DNA of 64,000 bases from Mucilaginibacter sp. UR6-1 (GCF_020880975.1 NZ_JAJIWP010000001.1:62001-126000), one strand, 5' to 3'. Numbered from the stretch's first letter, positions 24,765 through 35,200 are shown. Notes: generated by a model not told the origin, from the sequence alone. Made by a program: numbers and translations.

Positions 24765-25631
24765 TTAAAATTCAACAATCGTTGTATCAGGCTCAAATGC
24801 TTGATCGTAGCTTGCGTTAAAACCGGCTGAGTTCACGTCAAACAATTTACCTGATAGTATTGTACGCGTGTTTGGCATTACCTTTACGCTGTCAATAATT
24901 ACTTTTTTACCTGTCGCAGAATTAATTGTTACCCTAAGATTTCTATCGGTGTTGGTTAACGATAGCAGGAAACTATAATTGGTAGTACCGATCAAGTTAG
25001 TCGGTATTTTTTTTACATAGCTCCTTAAATAAGTAGGATCGCCCGGCAAGCCGTCGGCAATATTTAAAGCCCTGTCGGTATTTACTTCATAGCTTATGCT
25101 GGTGGTTCCCTGTGGTATGGCATCCAGTATTTTGATTTCCAGTTGCCCGTTGCGGCGCTGCAGGTTTATATTTTGTGTTACGGATGAATTGGTTACCGTT
25201 AGCGTAAACTTTTTATAAAAGTTATCCCTGCCTACAGCTACAAAATTCTTATCGTTATACAACGTAGGCTTACCATCGGTAGCTAATGATATTATGGTGT
25301 ACGTGCCGGCTTGTAAATTATCGTTTACTGAGCCGAAGTTCGATAGCGTGCTGTCCTGCACATAATGGCTTACCAGTTTATCTTGCGAGTCATAAACAAA
25401 ATAAGCTAAAAACGAGGCTACGTCGGAAATATCAATATCCGCAGTGGTTTTTTGCCCGATTGCTGATTTTGTGCTGACGGTTTTACTGTTAGCATCTATG
25501 CCAACATTAAAATTTATGTCGTAGGTTTTACCATTATTATCCGGATCAGGTGTTGATGGGCTTTTGCCGTCTTTTTTACAGGAGAGCACAGCAAGCCCAA
25601 TCAATGCAAAAAGGTAAAAGGTTTTTTTCAC
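24765..25631 (-). CDS. fimbrillin/Mfa2-like surface lipoprotein, type B copy 2
   Basis: Started at GTG 25631 (KKTFYLFALIGLAVLSCKK), which places the lipobox cysteine at residue 18, as in copies 22899 and 23808. The longer ATG frame from 25676 would put a charged tract before the signal peptide. The body is DINFNVGIDANSKTVS, LQAGTYTIISLA, LQRRNGQLEIKILDAIP and LSGKLFDVNSAGFNASY, ending EPDTTIVEF. First gene of the four-gene operon. Confidence 0.7.
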   Translation of the reverse strand: MKKTFYLFALIGLAVLSCKKDGKSPSTPDPDNNGKTYDINFNVGIDANSKTVSTKSAIGQKTTADIDISDVASFLAYFVYDSQDKLVSHYVQDSTLSNFGSVNDNLQAGTYTIISLATDGKPTLYNDKNFVAVGRDNFYKKFTLTVTNSSVTQNINLQRRNGQLEIKILDAIPQGTTSISYEVNTDRALNIADGLPGDPTYLRSYVKKIPTNLIGTTNYSFLLSLTNTDRNLRVTINSATGKKVIIDSVKVMPNTRTILSGKLFDVNSAGFNASYDQAFEPDTTIVEF

Positions 25632-25648
25632 GGTAACGAAAATTTCGG

Positions 25649-25676
25649 TAAAGATAGTTATTTTGCTAATAACCAA
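25649..25676 (-). promoter_or_regulatory. candidate promoter of the lipoprotein array
   Basis: Minus strand TTG (25676-25674), a 17-base spacer, TATCTTTA (25656-25649), one base off TAnnTTTG. It supports the GTG start at 25631, since the ATG at 25676 would precede the -7 box. Confidence 0.4.
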
Positions 25677-25691
25677 TTGTTTAATTTTAAT

Positions 25692-27191
25692 TCAGGGCTT
25701 ACTTACCAGGTAGATTGCCCCTTCATCAAATCCATAAAGTTTTTTTACCCGAAATTGTTTTTCAATGTCAGTAAGGCTAATCAGTTCAGTGTTAGCCATG
25801 GCGTTGAACCATACCAGGTAAAACTGTGTTTGCCGGTTAAATTCAGCTACATCGGCAGTAAAAAACTTTTGAGGCACCAGTTTGGCGTGGCCGCCGGTAA
25901 AAAAGTAAACCGCCTCGTCGGCATCTGAGTAGATGGGGATGCCGGGTTTATACATATGCTTATTTTGCTTGAGGAAGTTGATGAAATGCGAGGTGTTCCA
26001 ATCATCATCGCTATAGCCCGGTACGCCATATTCAAATTCATCGTCATAGCGTTTTAAATCAATGAGGGTAAGGTTGTACAAAAAGCCTGCTATAATAGTA
26101 ACTGCCGCGGCAGTTGCCCATTTACGGTTGTTTGTTTTTATGGCTTTAACAGCGCCAGGTATCCAACCGGTACAGGCAATAAGCATTGGCACGTACATGG
26201 GCGAAAGCAGCCTCGAATTTAACCGCTCAAACCGCGAAAAGGTGGCAATGAGTAAAATAAACAGGGCGTATACAATGGTATAAAGCAAAAACAGGTTTTC
26301 GTAGCGGTTTAAGTCCTTATGCAGCACCCGCCAGGCAAAGTTTATTATTAAGGCTACCAGTATTAAGGCACTTAACAGCGCGCCGTAAGCATAGGTAATA
26401 TCTGTAAGGCCGAGCCAATCGCAAATTACTACACCAAAATAATGCAGGTTTTCGCCAAATGAGGTGATGGATGGCTTGCGTGTACCGGTTGATAGGCCTG
26501 ACGACAGGTAGTTAACAAGCAGGTTAATAAGCAAGGGCGCTATAGCGGTTGCACCAAACACTAAAGTGTTGATCAGTCGCTTTTTTAGTGAGCGCCTTGC
26601 ATCAAACAGCAGCATTAAACAGCCTGTAGCTATAACGGTAATGCCCGCGTAGCGGGTAATGCAGCATAACCCGGCAACAAGCGCGGCAAGTAATAACTGT
26701 TTTATCCCCGGTGAATCTGAATATTTCTTAAATAGAGGAATAAAAAGAATGGTCAGGAAGATGAATAACGTTTCTGACCATAGGAAGCTGTATATCTCCA
26801 GCAGTGCAGGGCTAAGCAATATGGCCGCTAACACCAGCCATTTATATATTATAGATGGCGTTTTAAACCGGCTGATGCAATAGCCTGTCAGCAATATAAC
26901 GCCGCCAAACAATAATCCGTTAATTACCGGCCCGCCCTTAACAGCATCGGCACCGAACAAAAAGCTGCTGCTTAATACCGTGGGGTAAAAAACCGGGAAA
27001 AAGGTGAGAGGAGTGCCGTTAAAGGTAATGAGGTTGCCGTGTTTATAAATACTTTCGGCAGTGCTGGCATACATAATGGAGTCGGGCGATATGCCGACCC
27101 CACTATATTTTGTAAAAAAGTAAACAGCTAAATAACCCGCTATGGCGAATAGTAATGTATCGATATGGCGGATGATTTTGCTGTTTAGCAT
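25692..27191 (-). CDS. GT39/ArnT-like polyprenyl-dependent membrane glycosyltransferase
   Basis: 499 residues with about 11-12 hydrophobic helices and a soluble C-terminal part (from about 400). The N-terminal extracytoplasmic loop GISPDSIMYASTAESI resembles the catalytic D-D/E-S-x-Y loop of GT-C enzymes, which transfer sugars or mannose from polyprenyl phosphates to acceptors outside the membrane. The substrate is unknown. The lipoprotein array lies downstream on the same strand. Confidence 0.75.
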   Translation of the reverse strand: MLNSKIIRHIDTLLFAIAGYLAVYFFTKYSGVGISPDSIMYASTAESIYKHGNLITFNGTPLTFFPVFYPTVLSSSFLFGADAVKGGPVINGLLFGGVILLTGYCISRFKTPSIIYKWLVLAAILLSPALLEIYSFLWSETLFIFLTILFIPLFKKYSDSPGIKQLLLAALVAGLCCITRYAGITVIATGCLMLLFDARRSLKKRLINTLVFGATAIAPLLINLLVNYLSSGLSTGTRKPSITSFGENLHYFGVVICDWLGLTDITYAYGALLSALILVALIINFAWRVLHKDLNRYENLFLLYTIVYALFILLIATFSRFERLNSRLLSPMYVPMLIACTGWIPGAVKAIKTNNRKWATAAAVTIIAGFLYNLTLIDLKRYDDEFEYGVPGYSDDDWNTSHFINFLKQNKHMYKPGIPIYSDADEAVYFFTGGHAKLVPQKFFTADVAEFNRQTQFYLVWFNAMANTELISLTDIEKQFRVKKLYGFDEGAIYLVSKP

Positions 27192-27210
27192 AATAATATT
27201 TGCGGTAATC

Positions 27211-27660
27211 TTAATCTATCTCAATGCTTTTTGCACTAAATGATTCAAAATTTATGGATAAAATATGTCCTGATCTGTAAGGTAAATCAAAAGTTAGCTC
27301 CCACTTTGTATCATTATCATAGGGTAGCGTAATCGCGTCTAATTTAAATTCTGAAACGAACTCTTCTTTAGTAAAATTTTGATCAATTTTTTTAAGAAAA
27401 GATATTGTCATTGGTATTGCACTAAGCAGTACCTTGTTATATGAAGACTCTATCATGCGGAAGTAATCTTTTTGATATAAGGTAGGCCCATGTTTGTCTG
27501 CATAAATCATAATATCAACCGGATACGCTACCGGTTTAAAATCCCTTTTTACATTGTACCAATAAGGTCCTTTATCAAAAAAATATTTATGATAAATTAA
27601 TTGTCCGAAGAAATCATCATTTGAATACCTTATACCAGGTAGCCAATCTTTAAATCCCAT
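27211..27660 (-). CDS. hypothetical protein, 149 aa
   Basis: A soluble, charged and aromatic-rich protein with no signal peptide (MGFKDWLPGIRYSNDDFF start). Alternating strands and helices. No family recognised. Lower GC than its neighbours by eye. It lies between the GT39-like gene and the GmhB-like gene (spacings 19 and 15 bases), and size and composition recall immunity or DUF-type accessory proteins; this is not evidence of function. Confidence 0.6.
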   Translation of the reverse strand: MGFKDWLPGIRYSNDDFFGQLIYHKYFFDKGPYWYNVKRDFKPVAYPVDIMIYADKHGPTLYQKDYFRMIESSYNKVLLSAIPMTISFLKKIDQNFTKEEFVSEFKLDAITLPYDNDTKWELTFDLPYRSGHILSINFESFSAKSIEID

Positions 27661-27675
27661 TATTTTCGCAGGTAA

Positions 27676-28167
27676 TTAATCTATCAAATTCAGCACCGTA
27701 CTAATCGGCTGATCGCTATCAATCAATATACCGGTAACGCCTGCCAGGGTACCTGCTTCCACGTCGCGCTCACGGTCGCCAATAAAGTATGATTTTGATG
27801 GATCGATGTTATATTTCTCGATACCTCTCAGCAGCATGCCCGGTTTTGGTTTGCGGCAATCGCAGTCGCCTGTAAACTGCGGGTGGTGGGGGCAATAGTA
27901 AAAATCGGTGAATTTAACGCCATGTTCGCTGTACACATCGCTAAGGTGCTGGTGCATTTTGCCCAGTTCGTCCTCGGTATACCAGCCTTTGGCCAGGCCG
28001 CCCTGGTTGGTAGCTACAATAAGCAGGTAACCTTTATCCTGCAGGGTTTTTAGCGCCTCAAAGTTATCCAACACCTGGAAATCCTCTAAACGGCACACAT
28101 AATCGCCCATCTCACGGTTAAGCACACCGTCGCGGTCAAGGAACACGGCTTTATTCTTTTCTTGCAT
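27676..28167 (-). CDS. gmhB: D-glycero-D-manno-heptose 1,7-bisphosphate 7-phosphatase-like HAD (GmhB family)
   Basis: 163 residues. HAD motif I FLDRDGVLN, then ATNQGG, the zinc loop CPHHPQFTGDCDCRKP (four Cys/His ligands), and GDRERDVEAG as motif IV. These are hallmarks of GmhB/HisB-N phosphatases, which remove a phosphate in heptose activation for lipopolysaccharide core or S-layer glycan. hisB with its own phosphatase domain is at 16362, so this paralog probably serves the heptose pathway. Confidence 0.85.
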   Translation of the reverse strand: MQEKNKAVFLDRDGVLNREMGDYVCRLEDFQVLDNFEALKTLQDKGYLLIVATNQGGLAKGWYTEDELGKMHQHLSDVYSEHGVKFTDFYYCPHHPQFTGDCDCRKPKPGMLLRGIEKYNIDPSKSYFIGDRERDVEAGTLAGVTGILIDSDQPISTVLNLID

Positions 28168-28509
28168 TTGTTTGATTTTTTTGCAAAATTAGCAAATATT
28201 AAATTTTAACTGACCCAATAAAGAATTAGCGAATAAGTGTTTGCCGGTATTATCCGGTATTTCTATCACTTTAATCGGAATACTATATCATCATTATTTA
28301 ATTATCAAAATAAAATTCTGATTTTAGAATGATTCTATATTCGCTAAAATATGTAATGAATAATAGTTTTTATTAAAAAATTATTAAATTAACATCATTA
28401 TATGTTGCATACATTAAGAATGTCGCAAAAGTAATGCGCTTATTTTTAGTATTTATCAATTTAATTATCTTCGTAATTACACCCTAATTGAAACGGTTTT
28501 ATTTTTATT
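28168..28509. other. gene-free AT-rich region upstream of gltB
   Basis: 342 bases between divergent gmhB-like and gltB. A TAATTTTG box for the minus-strand gene lies at 28184-28191 (minus), and TATCTTCG, one base off TAnnTTTG, at 28466-28473 (plus), 37 bases before gltB. No ORF, repeat arm or riboswitch was recognised in the rest. Confidence 0.5.
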
Positions 28510-31500
28510 ATGAATCAAACTGATAGCCACCAGGGCCTTTACCGGCCTGAATTTGAACATGACTCGTGCGGAACCGGCTTTATAACGAATATAAACGGCC
28601 ATAAGGAGCATAGGATAGTAAGCGATGCGCTTACCATGCTTGAAAATATGGAGCACCGCGGCGCCTGCGGTTGCGACCCCGACTCGGGCGATGGTGCTGG
28701 TATATTGATACAATTACCGCACGAATTGTTGATGGAAGAGTGCTCAAACCTTGAGATCAGCCTGCCTGAACCGGGTGAGTATGGTGTGGGGATGATATTT
28801 TTCCCTAAGGACTCAACCCTGAAAAAAGCCTGCCGTACCATTATTGATAAGGCGGTTGAAAAGCTGGGCCTGCATAAGCTTGGCTATCGTAAGCTAACTA
28901 CTGATAATAGCGTAATTGGCGAAACCGCCCGCAGCGCCGAGCCGGATGTGGAGCAGATATTTGTTGCCAAGCCGCACCATATATTAAATATTGACGATTT
29001 TGAGCGTAAGCTATACGTGTTGCGCCGTTATATCAATAAATCAATTACAGAGCAATTCCCGAAAGCGGCAGAGGCATTTTATTTTACCTCGTTCTCGGCT
29101 AAAACCATCATTTACAAGGGTCAGCTTACCACTTACCAGTTGCGTAAGTATTTCTCTGATCTTTCTGATCCGCGTGTGGCATCAGGTTTTGCCTTGATCC
29201 ACTCTCGTTTCTCAACCAATACCTTCCCGTCATGGAAATTGGCCCAACCGTTCCGCCTTATTGCGCACAACGGCGAGATCAACACCCTGACCGGTAACCT
29301 TAACTGGTTCTACTCAGGCCTGCAATCGCTGGCATCATCATACTTTACTAACGAGGAGATGGAGATGCTGCTGCCGGTTATTGATAATAACCAGTCTGAC
29401 TCGGCTTGCCTGGATAACATTATCGAGATATTGGTACATACCGGCCGTTCATTACCGCACGTAATGATGATGCTGATACCTGAAGCCTGGGATGGCAACG
29501 AGCAGATGGACCCGATCAAAAGGGCATTCTACGAATACCATGCTACTTTAATGGAACCATGGGATGGCCCGGCCGCCATCAGCTTTACCGATGGTAAGCT
29601 GGTAGGTGCCGTGTTGGATAGGAATGGCCTGCGCCCGCTGCGCTACGCAATCACCAGCGATGGCCGTGTTATAGCAGGTTCAGAAGCCGGTGTACTGATT
29701 ATTGATGAAAGCACCGTGGTTAAAAAAGGCCGCCTGCAGCCGGGTAAGATGTTTTTGGTTGATACCGAAAAAGGAAAGATCATTACCGATGAAGAAATAA
29801 AGCACGAAGTAGCTTCGCGCCAGCCTTATGGCCGCTGGCTCGAAAATTATAAGATTCGCCTTAACGAGCTTACCGAGCCGCGTTTGGCTTTCGCATCATT
29901 AAGTGCCGATTCGGTTTACCGTTACCAAAAGGTATTTGGTTACAGCCGTGAGGATACTGATCTGATCATCAAATCAATGGCGCTGGATGGCAAGGAGCCT
30001 ATCGGCTCAATGGGTACCGATGTGCCGCTGGCTATCTTATCTGATAAGCCTCAGCACCTGTCGAGCTACTTTAAGCAGTTCTTCGCGCAGGTAACCAACC
30101 CGCCTATCGACCCGATTCGTGAGCGTTTGGTAATGAGCCTGGCTACCTTTATTGGTAACAACGGCAACCTGCTTGACGAGGATAAAATGCATTGCCATTG
30201 CGTAATGCTTAAACACCCGATATTAAAAAATAATCAGCTTGAAAAGCTGCGTAGTATTGATACCGGCCTGTTTCACGCTAAAACGCTGCAAACTTACTTT
30301 AAGGCTGATGGCCTGCCGGGCTCATTGGAGAAAGGTATAGCCAGGCTTTGCCGTTATGCTGAGGATGCCGTGGATGATGGATTCGAGGTACTGATCCTGT
30401 CAGACCGTGCTGTTGATTCAGAGCATGCGCCAATCCCGTCATTGCTTGCCGTATCAGCCGTGCATCACCACCTGATCAAAAAAGGCCGTCGTGGCGCGGT
30501 AGGTATCGTTGTTGAAAGCGGCGATGTTTGGGAAGTACACCACTTTGCCTGCTTGCTGGCATTCGGTGCTACGGCTATTAACCCGTACCTGGCCCTGTCA
30601 ACCATCGAAACCATGCTTGAAAGCGGCAGCCTTGAAACAAGCCTGGATCTGCGTCAGCTACAAAAAAACTATGTTAAGTCGGTTAATGATGGCTTGTTAA
30701 AGATATTCTCAAAAATGGGTATCTCTACCTTGCAGTCATACCATGGCTCGCAGGTGTTTGAAATATTGGGTATAAACCAGGATGTGGTTGACCGTTACTT
30801 TGTAGGTGCCGTTAGCCGCATAGGTGGTTTAGGTTTGGATGAAATAGCCCGCGAATCGCTTACCAAGCATCGCGCAGGCTTTAACATCAACAAACAGGAA
30901 GAAGCGCACCTGCTGCCCGAAGGTGGTATATACCAGTGGAAACGCAGGGGCGAGGCGCACTTGTTTAATCCGCAAACCGTACACTTGTTACAGCATGCTA
31001 CCCGTACCAATAATTACGATGTATATAAAAACTACTCGAAGCTGATTAACGAGCAGGGCGAAAAGCATTATACCATCCGTGGTTTGTTTGATTTTGCCCA
31101 TCACCGCGAACCGATCAGCATTGATGAGGTTGAATCGGCCGAAAGCATCATGAAGCGTTTTGCTACCGGTGCCATGTCATTCGGATCTATCTCACACGAA
31201 GCGCACAGTACCCTGGCCATTGCCATGAACCGCATTGGCGGCAAAAGTAACACCGGCGAGGGTGGTGAGGATGAAATGCGTTTTGAGAAACTGCCTAACG
31301 GCGACTCTATGCGCTCAGCGATCAAGCAAATAGCATCAGCACGTTTTGGGGTAACTTCAAACTACCTTACTAATGCCGATGAGTTACAGATAAAAATGGC
31401 GCAAGGCGCTAAACCGGGCGAAGGCGGACAACTGCCCGGCCATAAGGTTGACGACTGGATTGCTAAAACCCGTCACTCAACACCGGGTGTAGGTTTGATA

Positions 31501-33033
31501 TCGCCGCCGCCGCACCACGATATTTATTCTATCGAGGATTTGGCGCAGTTGATCTTTGATTTGAAGAATGCTAACCGTGCCGCGCGTATCAACGTTAAGC
31601 TGGTATCAAAAGCGGGTGTAGGTACTATTGCCGCGGGTGTGGCCAAAGCCCATGCCGATGTTATTTTAATAGCCGGTTATGATGGCGGTACAGGCGCATC
31701 GCCAATAAGCTCAATTAAGCACGCGGGTTTACCGTGGGAGCTTGGCCTGAGCGAGGCACACCAAACACTGGTACGCAACAAACTGCGCAGCCGTGTGGTA
31801 TTACAGGCTGACGGACAGTTAAAAACCGGTCGTGATATTGCTATAGCTACCTTATTAGGTGCCGAGGAGTGGGGCGTAGCCACCGCTGCCCTGGTTGCAG
31901 GTGGCTGTATCATGATGCGTAAATGTCACCTTAATACCTGCCCGGTAGGTGTGGCCACGCAAGACCCTGAACTGCGTAAGTTGTTCTCAGGTGATCCGGA
32001 CCATGTGGTTAACTTGTTCAAATTTCTGGTGCAGGAATTCCGTGAAGTAATGGCCGAGCTGGGTTTCCGTACGGTTAACGAGATGGTTGGCCGTGTACAA
32101 TTCCTGAAGGTAAAAGATAATGTTAAGAGCTGGAAGGCCCGTACCGTTGATCTTTCAGGCATACTGCACCCGGTTACCAATGCCAAAGGTGCTACCCTGT
32201 ATAACAGCGAAAGTCAGGATCATGGCATGAGCAACATTATCGATTGGAAATTGCTTGATGCCGCCAAACCGGCATTGGATGATAAAACCCCTATTTACGC
32301 CTCATTCAATGTAGTAAATGTTGACCGTACCATTGGTACAGTACTTTCAAACGAGATATCAAAGAAATACGGGTCAGCAGGTTTACCGGCTAATACCATC
32401 AACTTTAAGTTCAAAGGTTCGGCAGGGCAAAGCTTTGGCGCGTTCGCTACCAAAGGTATATCCTTCGAACTGGAAGGCGAGGCTAATGATTATGTAGGCA
32501 AAGGCCTTTCGGGCGCGCAACTGGCCATCTACCCGGCAGCTAACGCAACCTTTAAACCGTCAGAAAACATCATCATTGGCAACGTGGCCTTGTATGGTGC
32601 CACAGCGGGCGAGTTGTTTGTAGGCGGTATGGCAGGTGAGCGTTTTGCGGTACGTAACTCAGGCGCTACTACGGTAGTTGAGGGTACCGGCGATCACGGT
32701 TGTGAGTACATGACCGGCGGCCGCGCGCTGATTCTGGGTAAAACCGGCCGTAACTTTGCCGCAGGCATGAGCGGTGGTTTGGCCTGGGTGTATAACCCCG
32801 ACAATACCTTTGCTGAAAACTGCAATACCGAAATGGTTGACCTTGACCCGCTATCAGTTAGCGATGAAGAGGAAATACTGACCCTGCTGCGCAAGCACAT
32901 ACAGTTAACCGGCAGCAAGCTGGCGCAAGGATTACTGGACAACTGGAATGAGGTATCAACCCAGTTTGTTAAGGTATATCCAAAAGAGTACAAAAAAGTT
33001 ATCGAACAATCACAATATCAAACTACAGCATAA
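28510..33033 (+). CDS. gltB: glutamate synthase large subunit (NADPH/ferredoxin GOGAT alpha)
   Basis: 1507 residues, full length. N-terminal class II amidotransferase with Cys20 (DSCGTGF), probably exposed by removal of a short propeptide. Central and FMN-binding (beta/alpha)8 domains; [3Fe-4S] cysteines at 1133, 1139 and 1144 (CIMMRKCHLNTC); C-terminal GxxGxxxG helix domain (GGMAGE, GGRALILG). Converts glutamine and 2-oxoglutarate to two glutamates. The adjacent gltD nine bases downstream supplies NAD(P)H electrons. Confidence 0.98.
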   Translation: MNQTDSHQGLYRPEFEHDSCGTGFITNINGHKEHRIVSDALTMLENMEHRGACGCDPDSGDGAGILIQLPHELLMEECSNLEISLPEPGEYGVGMIFFPKDSTLKKACRTIIDKAVEKLGLHKLGYRKLTTDNSVIGETARSAEPDVEQIFVAKPHHILNIDDFERKLYVLRRYINKSITEQFPKAAEAFYFTSFSAKTIIYKGQLTTYQLRKYFSDLSDPRVASGFALIHSRFSTNTFPSWKLAQPFRLIAHNGEINTLTGNLNWFYSGLQSLASSYFTNEEMEMLLPVIDNNQSDSACLDNIIEILVHTGRSLPHVMMMLIPEAWDGNEQMDPIKRAFYEYHATLMEPWDGPAAISFTDGKLVGAVLDRNGLRPLRYAITSDGRVIAGSEAGVLIIDESTVVKKGRLQPGKMFLVDTEKGKIITDEEIKHEVASRQPYGRWLENYKIRLNELTEPRLAFASLSADSVYRYQKVFGYSREDTDLIIKSMALDGKEPIGSMGTDVPLAILSDKPQHLSSYFKQFFAQVTNPPIDPIRERLVMSLATFIGNNGNLLDEDKMHCHCVMLKHPILKNNQLEKLRSIDTGLFHAKTLQTYFKADGLPGSLEKGIARLCRYAEDAVDDGFEVLILSDRAVDSEHAPIPSLLAVSAVHHHLIKKGRRGAVGIVVESGDVWEVHHFACLLAFGATAINPYLALSTIETMLESGSLETSLDLRQLQKNYVKSVNDGLLKIFSKMGISTLQSYHGSQVFEILGINQDVVDRYFVGAVSRIGGLGLDEIARESLTKHRAGFNINKQEEAHLLPEGGIYQWKRRGEAHLFNPQTVHLLQHATRTNNYDVYKNYSKLINEQGEKHYTIRGLFDFAHHREPISIDEVESAESIMKRFATGAMSFGSISHEAHSTLAIAMNRIGGKSNTGEGGEDEMRFEKLPNGDSMRSAIKQIASARFGVTSNYLTNADELQIKMAQGAKPGEGGQLPGHKVDDWIAKTRHSTPGVGLISPPPHHDIYSIEDLAQLIFDLKNANRAARINVKLVSKAGVGTIAAGVAKAHADVILIAGYDGGTGASPISSIKHAGLPWELGLSEAHQTLVRNKLRSRVVLQADGQLKTGRDIAIATLLGAEEWGVATAALVAGGCIMMRKCHLNTCPVGVATQDPELRKLFSGDPDHVVNLFKFLVQEFREVMAELGFRTVNEMVGRVQFLKVKDNVKSWKARTVDLSGILHPVTNAKGATLYNSESQDHGMSNIIDWKLLDAAKPALDDKTPIYASFNVVNVDRTIGTVLSNEISKKYGSAGLPANTINFKFKGSAGQSFGAFATKGISFELEGEANDYVGKGLSGAQLAIYPAANATFKPSENIIIGNVALYGATAGELFVGGMAGERFAVRNSGATTVVEGTGDHGCEYMTGGRALILGKTGRNFAAGMSGGLAWVYNPDNTFAENCNTEMVDLDPLSVSDEEEILTLLRKHIQLTGSKLAQGLLDNWNEVSTQFVKVYPKEYKKVIEQSQYQTTA

Positions 33034-33041
33034 TTATTAAG

Positions 33042-34526
33042 ATGGGAAAACCAACAGGATTTCAGGAATTTAACAGAGAGCTTCCCGCTAAAACACCCGT
33101 TGCCGAACGTGTTAAGAATTATAACGAGTTTGTAGGATTGTATAGCGATGAAAAGCTGAACCAGCAATCGGCACGCTGCATGAATTGCGGTATACCGTTT
33201 TGCCATTCGGGCTGCCCGCTGGGTAATATTATACCTGAGTTTAATGATGCCGTGTACCGTAAAAACTGGAACGAGGCATATAACATATTATCATCAACCA
33301 ATAACTTTCCGGAGTTTACAGGGCGCATTTGCCCGGCTCCGTGCGAGTCGGCTTGCGTGTTGGGTATCAACAAACCGGCCGTAGCTATCGAGGAGATCGA
33401 GAAGCATATCATCGAGATAGCTTATTCAAAAAATTTGGTTAAGCCTACCGCGCCACTTATTAAAACAGGAAAAACAGTTGCTGTTGTAGGCTCAGGCCCT
33501 GCGGGTTTAGCCGCTGCCGCCCAATTGGCAAAAGCCGGCCACAGTGTAACCGTTTTTGAACGCGACGACCGTGCGGGTGGTTTGCTGCGCTACGGCATCC
33601 CCGATTTTAAATTAGAGAAATGGGTGATTGACCGCCGTGTAAAGGTAATGGAAGATGATGGCGTGGTATTTAAATATAACACCGAAGTAGGTAAGGATAT
33701 TGCTGCCGACGAGATTACCCGCAGCTTTGACGCGGTGGTATTGGCCGGTGGTTCAACCATTCCGCGCGACCTGAATATACCGGGCCGTGAGCTGAAAGGC
33801 ATCCACTTCGCTATGGACTTTTTGAAACAGCAAAACAAGCGTGTGGGCAACAGCCCGTTCACTACCGAAGATATTTTAGCCACTGATAAGGACGTGATTG
33901 TTATTGGTGGTGGCGATACCGGATCAGACTGTGTGGGTACATCAAACCGCCAGGGTGCACGTTCGGTTAAGCAGTTTGAGGTAATGTTTAAGCCTGCTGA
34001 TTCGCGCCCGAGCAGCACGCCTTGGCCAAGTTTCCCCGGCCCGGCGGTACTTAAAGTAACCAGTTCGCACGAGGAAGGTGCCGACCGCTACTGGAGCATT
34101 AATACCAAAGAGTTTTTAGGTGACGAGAATGGTAACCTGCGTGCCGTAAAAGTGGTTGATCTGGAATGGGAAGTTGACTTTTTAGGTCGCCCGGTTAAGT
34201 TTACCGAGGTTGCCGGTACCGAACGTGAGCTGCCTTGTCAGCGTGTATTCCTGGCTATGGGCTTTGTGCATCCGCAATTTTCCGGAGCCCTTGAAAACCT
34301 GGGCGTTGAGCTTGACGAACGCAAGAACGTTAAGGCTGCCGAAGGCGTTTACCGTACCAACGTAAGCAAGGTGTTTGCCGCAGGCGATATGCGCCGTGGC
34401 CAATCACTGGTAGTTTGGGCCATATCCGAAGGCCGTGAAGCTGCCCGTAAGGTTGATGAATTCCTGATGGGGCACTCGATACTGGAAAGCAAAGACGGGG
34501 TTAATGAGTTTGAACAGGCTTATTAG
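33042..34526 (+). CDS. gltD: glutamate synthase small subunit (NADPH-dependent beta)
   Basis: 494 residues. N-terminal Fe-S ligands at C46, C49, C54, C58 and C97, C101, C105; FAD Rossmann motif [10 protein letters not shown] near 150; NADPH motif [13 protein letters not shown] in the second half; [11 protein letters not shown] at the C-terminus. Passes electrons from NADPH through FAD and Fe-S clusters to GltB. Co-transcribed with gltB; a terminator follows at 34600. Confidence 0.97.
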   Translation: MGKPTGFQEFNRELPAKTPVAERVKNYNEFVGLYSDEKLNQQSARCMNCGIPFCHSGCPLGNIIPEFNDAVYRKNWNEAYNILSSTNNFPEFTGRICPAPCESACVLGINKPAVAIEEIEKHIIEIAYSKNLVKPTAPLIKTGKTVAVVGSGPAGLAAAAQLAKAGHSVTVFERDDRAGGLLRYGIPDFKLEKWVIDRRVKVMEDDGVVFKYNTEVGKDIAADEITRSFDAVVLAGGSTIPRDLNIPGRELKGIHFAMDFLKQQNKRVGNSPFTTEDILATDKDVIVIGGGDTGSDCVGTSNRQGARSVKQFEVMFKPADSRPSSTPWPSFPGPAVLKVTSSHEEGADRYWSINTKEFLGDENGNLRAVKVVDLEWEVDFLGRPVKFTEVAGTERELPCQRVFLAMGFVHPQFSGALENLGVELDERKNVKAAEGVYRTNVSKVFAAGDMRRGQSLVVWAISEGREAARKVDEFLMGHSILESKDGVNEFEQAY

Positions 34527-34580
34527 GCAGTAGGCAATTGTCATTAGTCATTAGTAAATGGTGATTAGTGAGTGCCTCTC
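34527..34580. repeat. word-repeat tract (GTCATTAGTCATTAG), single arm
   Basis: Iterates ATTAGTCATTAG/GTGATTAGTGA words between the gltD stop and its terminator. No matching reverse-complement arm was found, so this is a partial copy of the word-hairpin class. The same ATTAG word is used at 59889-60004. Confidence 0.55.
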
Positions 34581-34599
34581 TTAAATAAATATTAAGTTT

Positions 34600-34634
34600 A
34601 GCCGGGCGGTTTGTACGTCCGGCTTTTTTGTTTT
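34600..34634 (+). terminator. intrinsic terminator after gltBD
   Basis: Stem AGCCGGGCG/CGTCCGGCT (one G-U pair), loop GTTTGTA, followed by TTTTTTG TTTT. Confidence 0.85.
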
Positions 34635-34666
34635 ATAATCGCAACCTTAATTTCACTTATCACTAA

Positions 34667-35167
34667 ATGAAAATATCTACACAGATAACCTTACCGGAAT
34701 ACCGAAAACTTCAATACACGTTACTTTATACCAAACTTATTTTTGTATGGGTAACACTTTGTGGATTAGTAATGTTTGTTGCGGCTATTGTACAACTATT
34801 AAATGGAGAAGATGCTAATGGAAGCTCAATTAGTTTCGGCTTAGGATTTGGGTTATTGGTGATTTTGATGCCTTTGTTCATATACATATCCTCAAGTAAG
34901 ACATTCAAAAGCCTTGTAGCATTAAACAAGCCAACTAAATATGAATTTCTATCAGACAGGTTAATTATTGATACCGCTGTTGGTCATACGGAAATGCCTT
35001 GGGAAAATTATTACAAGATAAAGGAACTTAGTAACTGGTTTTTATTGTATCAAAATGCAAATGTGGCTAATTTGATACCCAAAACAAACCTAAGCGAACA
35101 GGATATAGTAGGCATACGCTATATTTTGCAAAATGCACCTGTTAAGAAGAAGAAACTGAAGAAATAG
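34667..35167 (+). CDS. YcxB-like two-helix membrane protein
   Basis: 166 residues. Two transmembrane helices (about 25-47 and 57-77), then a soluble beta-rich domain: KYEFLSDRLIIDT, MPWENYYKIKE, WFLLYQN and LIPK, matching the YcxB pattern of a tryptophan-centred strand and an IPK motif. It ends in a lysine cluster. Function of the family is unknown. Confidence 0.75.
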   Translation: MKISTQITLPEYRKLQYTLLYTKLIFVWVTLCGLVMFVAAIVQLLNGEDANGSSISFGLGFGLLVILMPLFIYISSSKTFKSLVALNKPTKYEFLSDRLIIDTAVGHTEMPWENYYKIKELSNWFLLYQNANVANLIPKTNLSEQDIVGIRYILQNAPVKKKKLKK

Positions 35168-35200
35168 ATTCGAGCTATCCCACATAAATTCTCTATCCCT

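Noticed and set aside
27211-27660. toxin-immunity protein
   Set aside because: Size and composition are compatible, but no neighbouring toxin or secretion gene supports it.
34527-34580. second hairpin of the word class
   Set aside because: Only one arm found; listed as partial repeat rather than hairpin.
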